Part shown: in pieces, positions 40,201 through 55,200 of the stretch
How the letters are laid out: each line of letters starts with the position of its first letter
Numbering within the stretch: the stretch's first letter is position 1
Assembly (NCBI RefSeq): GCF_032854445.1
Contig: NC_088296.1
Coordinates: 9,398,706 to 9,462,705 of the forward strand
Length of the DNA stretch: 64,000 nucleotides
Direction: 5' to 3'
Source: Liolophura sinensis
Taxonomy: Eukaryota > Mollusca > Polyplacophora > Chitonida > Chitonidae
Translations under genes and position numbers: made by a program
The notes under the pieces: generated by a model
Seen by the model: the letters and a program-made list of their open reading frames with translations, nothing else
Told to the model about the DNA's origin: nothing
The model's database searches: none

Positions 40201-43200
40201 TCGCCATAACGGCCACAACTGTGCAAAAGGTTGATGCCGACTCAACGACTTGACTAAAGAAATGATTGTCGCGAATAGCAACCGAAATGCGAATAGCAAC
40301 TGAAGTTTTAATAGCTGCAACATCCAAGTTGACCTTGTTAAGTGAATGACTCATTTAAAAGCCAATTCAGACTGTGCCACTGACGGGTCGAAGGACAGAG
40401 AGAGAAAGCAATCACTGAGTCCTCTCCGCGACAATACAAATAAAGGCGTACTCCGGAGAGAGTAAAACCAGAACAGCATTTACAGCGTGACAGCTGCATT
40501 GTGATCACTTAGTCCTCTCCGCGACACTCTAAGTGAAGACGTACAGCACAGAAAGTAAAAGCAGAACGGCAATTACAGCGTGACAGCTGCATTGTGATCA
40601 CTGGGTCCTCTCCGCGACACTATAAGTGAAGACGTACAGCACAGAAAGTAAAAGCAGAACGGCAATTACAGCGTGACAGCTGCATTGTGATCACTGGGTC
40701 CTCTCCGCGACACTATAAGTAAAGACGTACAGCACAGAAAGTAAAACCAGAACGGCAATTACAGCGTTTTTGGTGCATTGTGATCACTGGGTCCTCTCCG
40801 CGACACTGTAAGTAAAGACGTACAGCACAGAAAGTAAAACCAGAACAGTGATTACAGCATGACAGCTGGTTGTGATGATGGCCACACGTAACCGGTGAAA
40901 TATACAGCCTCTTCTCAGTTTACATCAGGCATGGTTATACTCTTCATGTCAATACTTAAACAGCGGCAAATTACAATGGCTTATAGGTAGAGAAGAAATA
41001 AAAATCACACAAGTTCAGTTTGAAGTGTGGCTAGTTACATGTAAATGTCGTCTTCAATTTTAATTCTGATTTCCCTCTTCAAAAAAAGCACTTGAAAATA
41101 ATATTTGTATGATGGCTATTGTATTTAAGACCAGATCGTGATATATATTGACTTTGCGCAATAATGTTATAAATAAGGATGTAACACATGTTTAATAAAT
41201 ATATTCCCACTAGAATTTAGTCTTTTCACCTAACAAATGGGTCCAACCTGGATTTTATTTACAATTTTAATATATTCACAAATGTTATAATAAATCAGAT
41301 TAAACGCGTGCGTTTGTATGTAAACAACAAATTTGCATTCAAATAAATTGATTTAACAACCATCATGTCCTCATTTAACACATCACTATGCAAAGACGAT
41401 AAATGCCAAGAGGTGGCTCCAAATACTCACCATGTAATATATTTTCAAATAATTTTTTTCTCATCCAAAGAAACAAAAAAAATTAAAAATATATTAGCAA
41501 TTAAATTTTGACGCTCTTTCGTCTGATTATGTGATCGTTTTTGTGTTCTTCATCTTTTTTTGTCAGAATTACGTAAAAACAATGCAGCAATGCTAACTGC
41601 AATTTATTAACTGTAACTATTCTAGAATTATTCAGAATGCCGTGTCATTACATTTAACCTACAGTGCAATAACATTAAAGCAATGCAAGTCTTTCATATG
41701 TTCATACTCACCCTGTTCACAGGCAGCCAGATTTGTGGAAGACACGTAGTCTCTGTCACAGTAGCATATCTGTGCGGTCGGGTATCGAAGACGACAAGAG
41801 GCATTGTCCGGACATTGACTATCCACCTGACAAGCGAACGTAACACTAATGGTTCCAGCTGCACTCTCCTTCGTGGTTTGTATAGAAGGTAATATTGTTG
41901 CTACCGTCGTTGTAGAAAGCAAACCATCTGAAAAAGAACAGTATTCAATAGACAAGATTAAAGGAAGAACAATAGCAATAGTTTGATGCTTGCAGTTTAC
42001 AGGTAATCATAGTTGATCTGTGAAATTCGGCCTCGTGTCAGTTTATCCTAATGCAGGGTTTTGTTTTAACTCTTTATGAAAATGTTTAAATAGGAGAGCC
42101 TTACAAAACCAAAAGTGCACCCTATATAAGTATGCAGATATGCAAATATTTGGTTTGCTAAGTCCTTAATCTTTTACAAAGTGCCCATGACTACAACCAC
42201 CGAACAAACAAGTTTAAAAATGAAACTTAAATTTAACGCCCTTTGTTGTGCACGAAGGACCAAATTGAATGCATGAACGAATGAATTATTATGGCTTAAC
42301 GCCTCATCGGCGATATCTCAGCCATATCGTGGCGAGAGATACAACTGAGGCCAAAGAAATGGGGTCTTTTTGCTAATCCAAAGATGTCTCAGATTTACTC
42401 AAACTAATGCGATTCCATAGCCACTTCTTTGCAGGAACAATAGAACCATAAAAGTGGGTGTCCTAATCAAAAGTCATTGAGAAAGTGAGGATTCCATATT
42501 TACCGATTAAAACTTGGATAGATCGTTCATATACTGAATATTTTTGGTACACAGTGTCTTTCTATAGAGGCACATATTGCCGTTTTGTCACCAGAAACAT
42601 TTAAATTGTACATATTCTACTCGAATCTTTTGTTCTAAACGCGATTCATTTGGGGATCTATAAAGATAGAAGACCCCAATTTATTTTCATCAAGTTCTAC
42701 AGGTGTTCACGACAGAGGGACGTGAAGAGATCTAATGACACTTTAGAGCGACACAAGAGAAACTAATGTGACTCTGTAGCTCTTACTTCAAAGGTATGGA
42801 TTGGACGTCCAGGATGGGTGGCCCTAATTAAGGGTCACAGACAACATCAAGCCCTCATATTTACCTCATAAAAACCAGATAGAATGTTTATATATTGAAT
42901 CTGTCTCTTACACAATGTCGGCACAAGTCGTGGTTTTGACACCAGGGCCATTTAAATTGTACATATTAGACGTTAATGTTTTACTACATATCTGCCTCAT
43001 TTTGGGGTCAACTCAGCCTTTATTGTCTTAAATTTATTGTCTTAAACATGAACTGGAGTGCACCACAGATGACCTTTGAAGAGGTTTAATAGCACTTTAG
43101 AGCGACACGTGAAAACAAATGTGATTTCAAATTCACTTCTCCTGAAGTATTGATAGGAAAACGATGGGTGAAGAGCACATTAACACCCTATATTTACCCA

Positions 43201-46200
43201 CTTGAAAGTGGATGGATCGTTCATCTATTGAATTCTCCTGATACACATGTCTTTCTCCAGTGGCACTGATTGCAGTTTTTGTCACCAGAACCACTTAAAT
43301 TGTAAATATTAGACGTTAATCTTTCACTGTATATCTAGGCAAATTTAGGGTCTATAAAGACAAAAAGACCCAATTGTATTCACCTGAACTAGGCTTTGCG
43401 TGCACGACAAAGGACCTTTGAACAGATTCTATAGCCATTTAGAGCGCCGCAAAAGAAACTAATGCGATTCCGTCTCTTTACAGGGGTGGACATTGCATTC
43501 AAGTTGGATGGCCCTAATTAAGGGTCATAGAAAACATGAAGACCCCATATTTACCCACAAAATTGGATGGAACGTTCATATATATATATGATCTCTCAGG
43601 ACATATTGTCTTTCTAGAGTGGCACAAATGGTGCTTGTGTCACCATTTACATGGTACGTATCAGAATTATATCTTTGGTTGTGTATGTGGGACAAATAGA
43701 CAAACAGACGCGCGAGCGTTCGAACCGATTGACAGACAGACAGATGGGTGGACAAAGGTGGAACGGTGGAATGCTGAAATCCTTATACCACTCAATAGAC
43801 GGAACACTTCAGGAATGTGTTCTATATAAACAAATATACAGCGGTAAGCGACGGCCTCGTTGTGGAACCGGAAATTAGTAACCAGTCGCTAACTTCCGTT
43901 TCATCCGAGCTCAGAGGCGAGTTAAACTTGCGTACATGAAAAAAGGGAGATAACTTTTTCTAATTTCGACACACAATGTACTTTTGTTGCTGATACAGTC
44001 AGCCAGCAATACTGACAAACTTTTCCACTGACAACATACCAGGAGCATCTTTCCAGTGCTTATGCCACCACTTTGCAGTGGGAATTCTACTGTAGCTTAG
44101 TTAATAGAGCAGTTATGCTCTTCTTATGAAACTGTAGTTTGAATTCACTTTCTACACATGTAGTGTAGCAATTACATATTAAGCTAAACGCTTAGTATTA
44201 TTGTAAAAAATTGAAGTTCTATATTCCATGTTATGTATCAAATACGTATCGCGCAAATACATATCGCACAAATACATGTAGCTAATGGTAAACGTTATAC
44301 AAAGGCTATACATATGTTTCTGGTTAAACAGACAGTGGATAGCTGTTTCCACTCCGCATGGTCGAGATTTCTTCGATGCTGGACAAACAAGTCCTCGTCA
44401 CCGTGTCAAAGCATTATGACCCTCGGCAGTTACAGATATTTCATGCATTTGATTCCACTCGCCGAAGATTGTAAAGTTAAATTATAGGCATAAAGGATTA
44501 CGTGCTTTTCGTTATCCCACAAGTCCCACATTATGCATTACTCGAAACAGCTATCTGGCTTTTTCTGTTACCGAAACAAACCCAGAAATAAAGCTATTAT
44601 TTATTGTCTGCTAAGCAGGAAGTAATAGTAAGAATTGTCTGAAAAATCTCAATACTTCAACAACAAAATTTATGTTTTTATCTTCACAGGGTATCCACAG
44701 ATGTCACCGGTTTTCTCTCTTTAACATAACAACTTATGCTGTCGGATAATACCTCGGTATTTTTAGCTCCCTTTCTGAATGGCTACACCTAATTTGAGGG
44801 GCACTGCCGTCGACAGGGCAGTTAATTCACACAATCCACTCAAGACTTCCAGTTCTTACATGGAGCCAACCAGCTATATGTTACAATCGTCAAATAAACT
44901 ATAGGCTCAAAAAACAACTCGTAAAATAAAATGTACGAATCGACACAAAATGTAACCATCATGTTCAAAATCAAAATCCACAGACTGTACCACAATTAGT
45001 CAAAAATATTTTAAATGTAAGTCATTTCTATTTGAGCTAATAATACAAAAAAGTGTTGAAACATTTAATGCGATTTTCTTTCTTTGTGTTCAGGTTACAT
45101 ATCATTTCTTACATGCAACCTGCCATGTTTAACCTTTATCTCTATTAACCTATATATGTCTTCACAAACAAAATGGATCCAACATGTTCATTTATTTATT
45201 TATTTGTTGGTGTTTTTCCACCGTACTCAAGAATATTTCACTTATACGACGGCGGCCAGCATTATGGTGGGAGGAAACCGGGCACAGCCCGGGGGAAAGC
45301 AACAACCATCCGCAGGTAGCTGGCAGACCTTCCCACTTACGACCGGAGAGGAAGACAGCAAGAGGTGGACTTGAACTCACAGCGACCGCATTGGTGAGAG
45401 ACTCCTGGGTCATTACGCAGTGCTAGCGCGCTAACCAACTGAGCCACGGAGGCCAGTGAATTAAACGTAAGAATCATCTATTTCCGTCCTGATAAGAAAC
45501 TTGCGACTCGTCGTATCAGTAAACATTTTCGTCAAAAGTCGACAAATCAACGTTATTAGAAACAGAATGTTTTTTTTTTATTTTTTACGTCAGTGTCTTT
45601 CAAAATCTCGGCATACCCTTGATAATAATGAAAAAAAAAAACATTCATACCTAGAGTATAAGTGCTGGATATGCACTGTCTTTGAGGGTTGTTAAAGGCC
45701 TGAATCTCTGCCGTTGTCATACGTCTTAAATTCGACATACACGTACAAACTCCATTCACACATTCTTGCTCTGTGACAAAAACACAACCATCTCCGCATG
45801 CCTCTCCCAGCAGACCTCTTCTCGGCAAAACGCAGTTTTGGTTGTCCCCAGCCATGACATAGCCCGATAAACATTCGCACCGGCGTGACAAAGCGCTGCA
45901 CACCATAAACAAGCCAGCACACTGCGTTATACACACGTCGTTAATATAGGCGGCTGTAATGGAGAAAGGCACAATAGATGAGTCATAGATAAATTAAAGC
46001 AAAAGACCTAGGAAATCAATACTACAAACACTGAATGTACTAAAGTAGTATTAGCCATCCAAAATCGAATCACCTTCTCACAAAACAAGAATATCTCTAA
46101 CCACTCCCAGCACAACACTGCATCCGTATTTATTAATTAGTTTACTTATTTAATTATTTATTGTTTTGAATTATCCTTTAAGTTGCAGTCAGGAACTTTT

Positions 46201-49200
46201 CGCTTATATGACGACAGCCACGGTTACATGGCTAAAAAGGTCGGCTGACACAACTATATTTATGTGTCGAAACTGAAATGCATGTCTCTGTTGTCAAACA
46301 CATTGTCATTTGTCGATTCCTTGCACACTTTATCAGGTGTGACAGGATAGAAAACCAGCATCAGATCTACCTGAACTAACAGTGACTGTATTGACGAGAC
46401 ACTTCCAAGCCACTGCTATGACCACTCGGCTATGTAGAACCCTACATATATAGTAAACGCATTTAAACTTCCAACAATCTACAAAATAGAATTCATATTA
46501 TACCAAAAGCGCTGGTTAAAAACTCAATTTCATCAACATTACTAATTAAACAAAGGCTATGTCATGTAACTTGTTCTTCAGTATTTACCACAGCAAAACA
46601 AATTAACAATCACCTCTTTCACAACCAGCCAAATTGGTTGACGCCACAAATCCTTCGTTACAGATACACAATAGTCCGTCAGGATAACGAACACGGCAGG
46701 AAGCCTGAGCAGGACACTGGCTATTGGAACTGCAACTTGACAAAACTGCACGGAATGGAGCTATAGTGGTTGTAGTAGGTTGTGCTGTTGGAGATGACAC
46801 AGTAGGCGCTGCTGTTGTAGTTGGTGGTGGTGCCATTGTTGTTGTGGTTGGTGGACTTGATCCATCTGAAATAATATATATACATGTTTTCTACTTATCT
46901 TGGCAACCTGTAAGGAATAAAATTATCCCATAATTCGTCATACATATTTTAAGTATGTATAATTTCTACCTTAGTTAATAATAAAACACCCTTACACTAT
47001 TTGCTCCGCTTTCCTTTCTTTATGCCAATGTTTTAGAAATACAATGCAGTCATTTTTGACACCTAACCTACCACGTTTCTCTCCTTTGCCCCAAAACATA
47101 AGGCTTTTATCAACAGTTTGGATAAGGTGTAAGAATCGACGAGAAAAGTTTTATTGCGCCTAAAGGTTTAGCTTAATTTTCCACAGAAATACTTAAACTT
47201 TTAGAGCATTAAGCACAAATAGTTTACCAAAAAGTCTACAAAACGATGTCATTAGACACAGACTTTAAAAATCTGTTACTTTCCTAGCTTTCAAAATCTC
47301 TGAATCTCAAGCCATTACGTCCTCTGCAGATTTAGTGGTTTGCTTTAAATCCAGCCAAGGTGGGCAAATTTCTTTTACAGCCTTTGCTTTACATGGATTG
47401 CTTAAAAGTAACACATGGTCAGCGTACCCATTACTGAATAACAACGATCGATCCTGGCGACCACTACTAGTTAATAGTATGCATATACCAGTATTCATAC
47501 GAGAACAGGTACTTCCAATTACGAAGGTCATCCTTACCTAGTGTGTACGTCCAGCTTATACACTGACGTTGGGGATTATTGAAGGCTCGAATCTCTTCAG
47601 TTGTCATGCGTCTTAAGTTTGACATACACCTGCAAACCCCGTTCACGCATTCTTGCTCCGTATCGAATGCACAACCATCTCCACATGCCTCACCTAACAG
47701 ACCTCTTCTTGGCAAAACGCAGTTTTGGTTGTCCGCAGCTGATACATAACCCGGCAAACACGCGCACCGGCCAAAGAGAACGTTGCACACCGTGAACAAA
47801 CCAGCACACTCGGTTATACACACGCCGTAATTATTGGCGGCTGTAAAAGAGAAAAATCAGTGTTAAACAAGCCATAGTTTTTCCAAATGAAGAGAAGTAG
47901 CAAACCAATGTTAGAAAGCCGCAAAGTCGTCAAGCCTTATAATTGGATATAAAGAAAAAAAAATATTAAAACATAAGTTTGTTAAACTTGCTAACACTAA
48001 ACGAAGGAAATTGACAATAACCTTTTTCACAAACAGCCAAATTGGTAGATGCTATGTATCCCTCGTTGCAGATGCACAGTAATCCGTCTGGGTAGCGCAC
48101 CATACAGGAAGCATCGACAGGACAGTCACTGTCCTCATTGCAGGCTGACAAAATAGCGACGAATGGTACTGCCGCCGTTGTTCTTCTTGTTGTAGCTGGA
48201 CTTGTTCGTCCGATAAGTGTAAAATCAAACCTTGGAAATTGTTGCAAATTTTTTTCGTCACATTGTTCTGAAAGATGAAAAGCAGTGCTATAGTTAACAT
48301 TGCCATTAAGACAGGCAAAATAAACATTTCTATTTTATTTTCACGCTGTTAAAATTAAAATACTTATGTGACATTACAAATAAAACAGATGCTAACCTAG
48401 AAAATAGCCGATGTCTCTGCACTGAAGGTCAACGTCAGGGTATGCGTGTAGCTCTGCTATTGTTGCTTTGCGTTTTCCACTTATGCATTTACATTCTCCT
48501 TCTACACAAGTCTGTTCAGTTGAGAGGGCACAATTGTCAACAGTGCACGGCTCTTCCAAGAGAGCTTTTCCATCCTCAGTACAGTCTTTATCACCAGCGC
48601 TCGGAGAGAAGCCTTGCTCACAAACACACTTCTCGGTATTCCGATCACACACAGTGTGCAATCCACTACATCGTGTCACGCAAGTCTCGTTTAAGAAGGC
48701 AGCTGAGGAGAAAAATTATATTCGTTTAGACTGATTTGCCTAAGGCAAACTTTAGTCTTACATTCCACTGCTATCCTTTAATGAAAAAACACAATGTTGT
48801 TTCTTATAACGTTTCTGGCTTAAAGAACATTGAACAAACACTTGTGAATATTCTCTTTCACCTGATTCCATTTCAGTTGTTATCCAGGAAGTAGTCTCGC
48901 CAAAAAATACATAAAATACAGTAAGTTAATAAGAAATGTGAGACAGAACCTTGTAGAAATTTTCCTCAGAACATAAAAAAAATGTAATTATCAAACTTTT
49001 ATAGGTTTTAAATGAATTGAGTACAATCCACAGATATTGCCTACAACAGTGTATTATCCAAACAGCCTCAACACACCAATCCTACACACTATAGGAAACA
49101 TTCAGTTTGTTTAAGTTCTAGACACGGATCAAAGTTCAGTTATATGAAATTGCAAGAAATCGTCCTTTTTCACTTTTCTTACCTGGTTCGCAAAAGGTAA

Positions 49201-52200
49201 AATCGTAACTGGGCAGAAAACCTAGGTCACAGTAGCAAATCAGACCGTCACAGCCTCTTCTTTTACAAGAAGCCCCGTTAGTTAAACAGCCAGAGCTCTC
49301 AGTACATGGCCTAAACAAAGCTGCGGGGGCAGTGGTTTGGGACGTCGTTCTTGGTACATTAACAGTTGATGTTGTTGTTGATGGAGATGATCCGTCTAAA
49401 AAACACCATAGACATTTTCGTTTTTAGTTCCAATTTCATAAAACGTACCTCGGAAATATTTTAAATAGACTAATAATATGAATCTTAAATACTAACATGT
49501 ATGTAAAATTTGTAGACATATGCGTCGAAACAGACAGCCGTCAACCAAGTTCCCAGTCAATAATCGCAAGGCTAATTACCAAAATGGCGTTTAAGTCAAA
49601 CTACCAAAGGACTACCAAAGAAGGTACATAAAGTACAAAATTAGGGCGGAGTCATGCAAAGAGAAGCAGTTAACAGTTTTCAATGGTGTTGGAAAGACCC
49701 AAAATATGTTTTGGGGAAATCTGTAATCAAATCGTGCACCATGCTAGAATGTAAGTAGTCGATAATAAAAAATATGTCGCAGTTGCGCTTTGATTGCAAC
49801 TCTTCGTCTATTCAACTTATTGATCTAATTCCAGGTGAAGAATGTACAGCCCCCTAGCCCCGGGATAAGCCAGTTACATATTTTAAGCATATATAATTTC
49901 TATTTTAGTTAATATTATAATGGTGATACAAAATTTGGTGTGCGTTTTCTTTCCTTATATCAATGTTGTATAAATACAATTGTGTCATTTCTTACACGTA
50001 ACCTACAAAGGTTCGACATATTTACTCAATAAGCTATAGTTCCTTTACCAACGCAATAGATAAGTTTGAGAATAATCTGGAAAGACCACAATACGATTAC
50101 AAGTATAGCTTAATATCACACTCAAATACTTAAACTTTTAGAACAATGAAGGCAATTCGTTTAGAACACAGTGGACAAATCGTGGTAATTAGACACAGAA
50201 TTTTTCAATTTTTAATTTTGTGTTTTTCAAAAACCTGCATAATCTTGCTGATAAAAGATATAAAAACCATTCATACCTAGAGTGTAAGTATTGGATATGC
50301 ACTGTCTTTGAGGGTTATTGAAGGCCTGAATCTCTGCCGTTGTCATACGTCTTAAATTCGACATACATGTGCAAACCCCATTCACACATTCTTGCTCTGT
50401 AACAAAAACACAACCATCTCCGCATGCTTCTCCCAGCAGACCTCTTCTCGGCAAAACGCAGTTTTGGTTATCCCCAGCCATGACATAGCCCAATAAACAT
50501 TCGCACCGGCGTGACAAAGCGTTGCACACCATAAACAAGCCAGCACACTGCGTTATACACACGTCGTTAATATAGGCGGCTGTAATGGGGAAAAAGTATA
50601 TTAGACATGTCATAGATGATTTAAAGCAAAAGACATAGTAAACCAATACTACAAACACCCACTGCACTGAAGTAATGTTAGTCACACAAAACTAGATCTC
50701 ACAAGACAAGAATATCTCTAACCACTCCCAGCACAACACTGCATCCATTTATTCTTTAGTTTACTCACTTATTTATTGCTTTAATTAATTAACTCCAAGT
50801 TGTAGTTAAGAACATTTCATTTATATGACGATATTCGCGGTTACAATGCTAAAATGACCTGCAAATTCAATTCGATTCAAGCGCCGAAACTGACATGCAT
50901 GTCTCTGTTGTCAAACACATTGTCATCTGTCAGTCAATTGCACACTTTTTCAGGTGAGTCCGGAGAGGAAACCAGCATAAGATCTACCTCAACTAACAGT
51001 GACTGCATTGGTGAGACGCTTCCAAGCCACTGCTATGACCACTCGGCTATAGAGAACCCTACATATATAGCCAACGGATTTAAACTTCTAACGAGCTACA
51101 AAAAATAATTTACATTATAACAAAAGCGCTGGTTAACCACTCAATTTCATCAACATTACTAATTAAACAAAGGCTATGTCATGTAACTTGTTGTTCGATA
51201 TTTACAGCAGCAAAAGAAATTAACAATCACCTCTTTCACAACCAGCCATATTGGTTGACGCCACAAATCCTTCGTTACAGATACACAGTAGTCTGTCAGG
51301 ATAACGAACACGGCAGGAAGCCTGAGCAGGACACTGGCTATTGGAACTGCAACTTGACAAAACTCCACGGAATGGAGCTATAGTGGTTGTGGTACGTTGT
51401 GGTGTTGGAGATGACACAGTAGGCGCTGCTGTTGTAGTTGGTGGTGGTGCCATTGTTGTTGTGGTTGGCGGACTTGATCCATCTGAAATAATACATATAC
51501 ATGTTTTCTACTTATATTGGCAATCTGTAAAGTTTAAATCTGTCCCATAATTCGTCATACATATATTAAGTATGTATAATTTCTACCTTAGTTAATAATA
51601 AAACACCCTTACACTATTTGCTCCGCTTTCCTTTCTTTATGTCAATGTTTTAGAAATACAATGCAGTCATTTTTGACACCTAACCTACCACGTTTCTCTC
51701 CTTTGCCCCAAAACATAAGGCTTTTATCAACAGTTTGGATAAGGTGTCAGAATCGACGAGAAAAGTTTCATTGCGCCTAAAGGTTTAGGCTTTTTTTCCA
51801 CAGAAATACTTAAACTTTTAGAATATTAAGCACAAATAGTTTACCAAAAAGTCTACAAAACGACGTCATTAGACACAAATTTTAATAATCTGTTACTTTC
51901 CTAGCTTTCAAAATCTCTGAATCTCAAGCCATTATGTCCTTTGGAGATTTGGTGGTTTGCTTTAAATCCAGCCAAGGTGGGCAAATTTCTTTTACAGCCT
52001 TTGCTCTACATGCATTGCTTAAAGGTAGCACATCGTCAATGTACCCATTACTGAATGACAACGATCGGTCCTCGTGAGGATTACTACTTAATAGTTTTGC
52101 ATATACCAGGATTCATACCAGAGCAGGCATATTTTCGCCAAAAGAAGGCCACAATTTTTAATGCAAACAGTTAATCATCAAACGCCTTCAGTGCAAGTTT

Positions 52201-55200
52201 CTCATATTCTACAATAAAGTACACTTCTCCTGTCAATAATAAACGACTAAATGTCAAAGATTCCTTTCTCAAATCGTTATAAGTGTCGTTCACGTTGCCG
52301 AACGCGGAGAAAGCAGCGGACTATCCATCATCTTTGGTTTTATCGCCACAGATGGTTGCAATCAAAGCCAAACTCCCATACACAATTTGATTATTCTACA
52401 ACTGAATTTATAGTACGGTACATGATTAGAATACAGATTTGATTCATTCGCCTAGAAAATTCTTCCATCTTTCCATCTCTTGATCAATTTCTTTTCATTT
52501 CTTCTTTTATCTTTCTCCTTACTCCTTTGCAACATGTTGTTTGCGCTGAACGGCGTTTTGCTAAATCATTTAGCAATTATTAACCCAGAAAGCTTATTCT
52601 ATTTGACGGCTGTGACACGAACGTCTCTTTCAACATCAAGATTATATGCTTTGAACTGATAGCCAAGAGTTTCACATTTACTTGGAATTACAAAGGTCAT
52701 GCTTACCTAGTGTGTATATCCAGCTTATACACTGACGTTGGGGATTATTGAAGGCCTGAATCTCTGCCGTTGTCATACGTCTTAAATTCGACATACACGT
52801 GCAAACCCCATTCACACATTCTTGTTCTGTGACAAAAACACAACCATCTCCGCATGCTTCTCCCAGCAGACCTCTTCTCGGCAAAACGCAGTTTTGGTTG
52901 TCCCCAGCCATGACATAGCCCGGTAAACATTCGCACCGGCGTAACAAAGCGTTGCACACCATAAACAAGCCAGCACACTGCGTTATACACACGTCGTTAA
53001 TATAGGCGGCTGTAACGGGGAAAAAGCATATTACAAGTGTCATCCTTGATTTAAAGCAAAAGTCATAGGAAACCAATGCTCTAAACACTGAATGTGCTAA
53101 AGAATTATTAGTCATACAAAATCGAAACACCTTCTCACAAGACAAGAATATCTCTAACCACTGCCAGCACAACACTGCATCCATATTTATTCTTTAGATT
53201 ACTTATTTATTGATTTATTTTTGTATTGATTTATTTATTGTTTTCAATAATTCTTTAAGTTGCAGTCAGCAACTTTTCACCTATATGACGACAGCCACGG
53301 TTACATGGCTAAATAAAGGCCGGCTGACACAACTAGATTTATGTGTCGAAACTGACATGCATGTCTCTGTTGTCAAACACATCGTCATATGTCGGTTGCT
53401 TGCACACTTTGTCAGGTGTGACCGGAGAGGAAACCAGCATAAGATCTACCTCAACTAACAGTGACTGCATTGGTGAGACGCTTCCAAGCCACTGCTATGA
53501 CCACTCGGCTATGGAGAACCCTACATATATAGTAAACGCATTTAAACTTCCAACAATCTACAAAATAGAATTCATATTATACCAAAAGCGCTGGTTAAAA
53601 ACTCAATTTCATCAACATTACTAATTAAACAAAGGCTATGTCATGTAACTTGCTCTTCAGTATTTACAACAGCAAAACAAATTAACAATCACCTCTTTCA
53701 CAACCAGCCAAATTGGTTGACGCCACAAATCCTTCGTTACAGATACACAATAGTCCGTCAGGATAACGAACACGGCAGGAAGCCTGACCAGGACACTGGC
53801 TATTGGAACTGCAACTTGACAAAACTGCACGGAATGGAGCTATAGTGGTTGTAGTACGTTGTGCTGTTGGAGATGACACAGTAGGCGCTGCTGTTGTAGT
53901 TGGTGGTGGTGCCATTGTTGTTGTGGTTGGTGGACTTGATCCATCTGAAATAATACATATACATGTTTTCTACTTATATTGGCAATCTGTAAAGTTTAAA
54001 ACTGTCCCATAATTCGTCATACATATTTTAAGTATGTATAATTTCTACCTTAGTTAATAATAAAACACCCTAACACTATTTGCTCGGCTTTCCTTTCTTT
54101 ATGTCAATGTTTTAGAAATACAATGCAGTCATTTTTGACACCTAACCTACCACGTTTCTCTCCTTTGCCCCAAAACATAAGGCTTTTATCAACAGTTTGG
54201 ATAAGGTGTAAGAATCGACGAGAAAAGTTTCATTGCGCCTAAAGGTTTAGCCTTATTTTCAACAGAAATACTTAAACTTTTAGAACATTAAGCACAATTA
54301 GTTTACCAAAAAGTCTACAAAACGACGTCATTAGACACAGATTTTAATAATCTGTTACTTTCCTAGCTTTCAAAATCTCTGAATCTCAAGCCATTACGTC
54401 CTCTGCAGATTTGGTGGTTTGCTTTAAATCCAGCCAAGGTGGGCAAATTTCTTTTACAGCCTTTGCTCTACATGCATTGCTTAAAGGTAGCACATCGTCA
54501 ATGTACCCATTACTGAATGACAACGATCGGTCCTCGTGAGGATTACTACTTAATAGTTTTGCATATACCAGGATTCATACCAGAGCAGGAATATTTTCGC
54601 CAAAAGAAGGCCACACTTTCTAATGCAAACAGTTAATCATCAAACGCCTTCAGTGCAAGTTTCTCATATTCTACAATAAAGTACACTTCTCCTGTCAATA
54701 ATAAACGACTAAATGTCAAAGATTCCTTTCTCAAATCGTTATAAGTGTCGTTCACGTTGCCGAACGCGGAGAAAGCAGCGGACTATCCATCATCTTTGGT
54801 TTTATCGCCACAGATGGTTGCAATCAAAGCCAAACTCCCATACACAATTTGATTATTCTACAACTGAATTTATAGTACGGTACATGATTAGAATACAGAT
54901 TTGATTCATTCGCCTAGAAAATTCTTCCATCTTTCCATCTCTTGATCAATTTCTTTTCATTTCTTCTTTTATCTTTCTCCTTACTCCTTTGCAACATGTT
55001 GTTTGCGCTGAACGGCGTTTTGCTAAATCATTTAGCAATTATTAACCCAGAAAGCTTATTCTATTTGACGGCTGTGACACGAACGTCTCTTTCAACATCA
55101 AGATTATATGCTTTGAACTGATAGCCAAGAGTTTCACATTTACTTGGAATTACAAAGGTCATGCTTACCTAGTGTGTATATCCAGCTTATACACTGACGT

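Larger units (their letters stand above)
41928..45650 (-). other. Long intron D15-E14
   Basis: 3.7 kb with the satellite-like array and one full SINE (45187-45454). No D- or E-type exon seen in it; strict D/E alternation also predicts none. Confidence 0.6.
50247..52708. repeat. Partial, diverged 2.46-kb unit (D18-E18)
   Basis: D18, E18 and introns align with the three near-identical units to the right, but differ at many positions; this looks like the oldest member of the tandem run. Confidence 0.7.

Noticed and set aside
46724-46933. Plus-strand Val/Gly-rich ORFs opposite the E exons (also 51341, 53803, 56265, 58726)
   Set aside because: Antisense shadow of the Thr/Pro-rich leaders; the minus strand has matching splice sites and conserved cysteines.
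52251-52442. 63-residue Arg-rich plus ORF repeated three times (also 54713 and 57175)
   Set aside because: Its conservation only reflects the near-identity of the 2.46-kb units; it lies in an intronic insertion and has no homologue I recognise.
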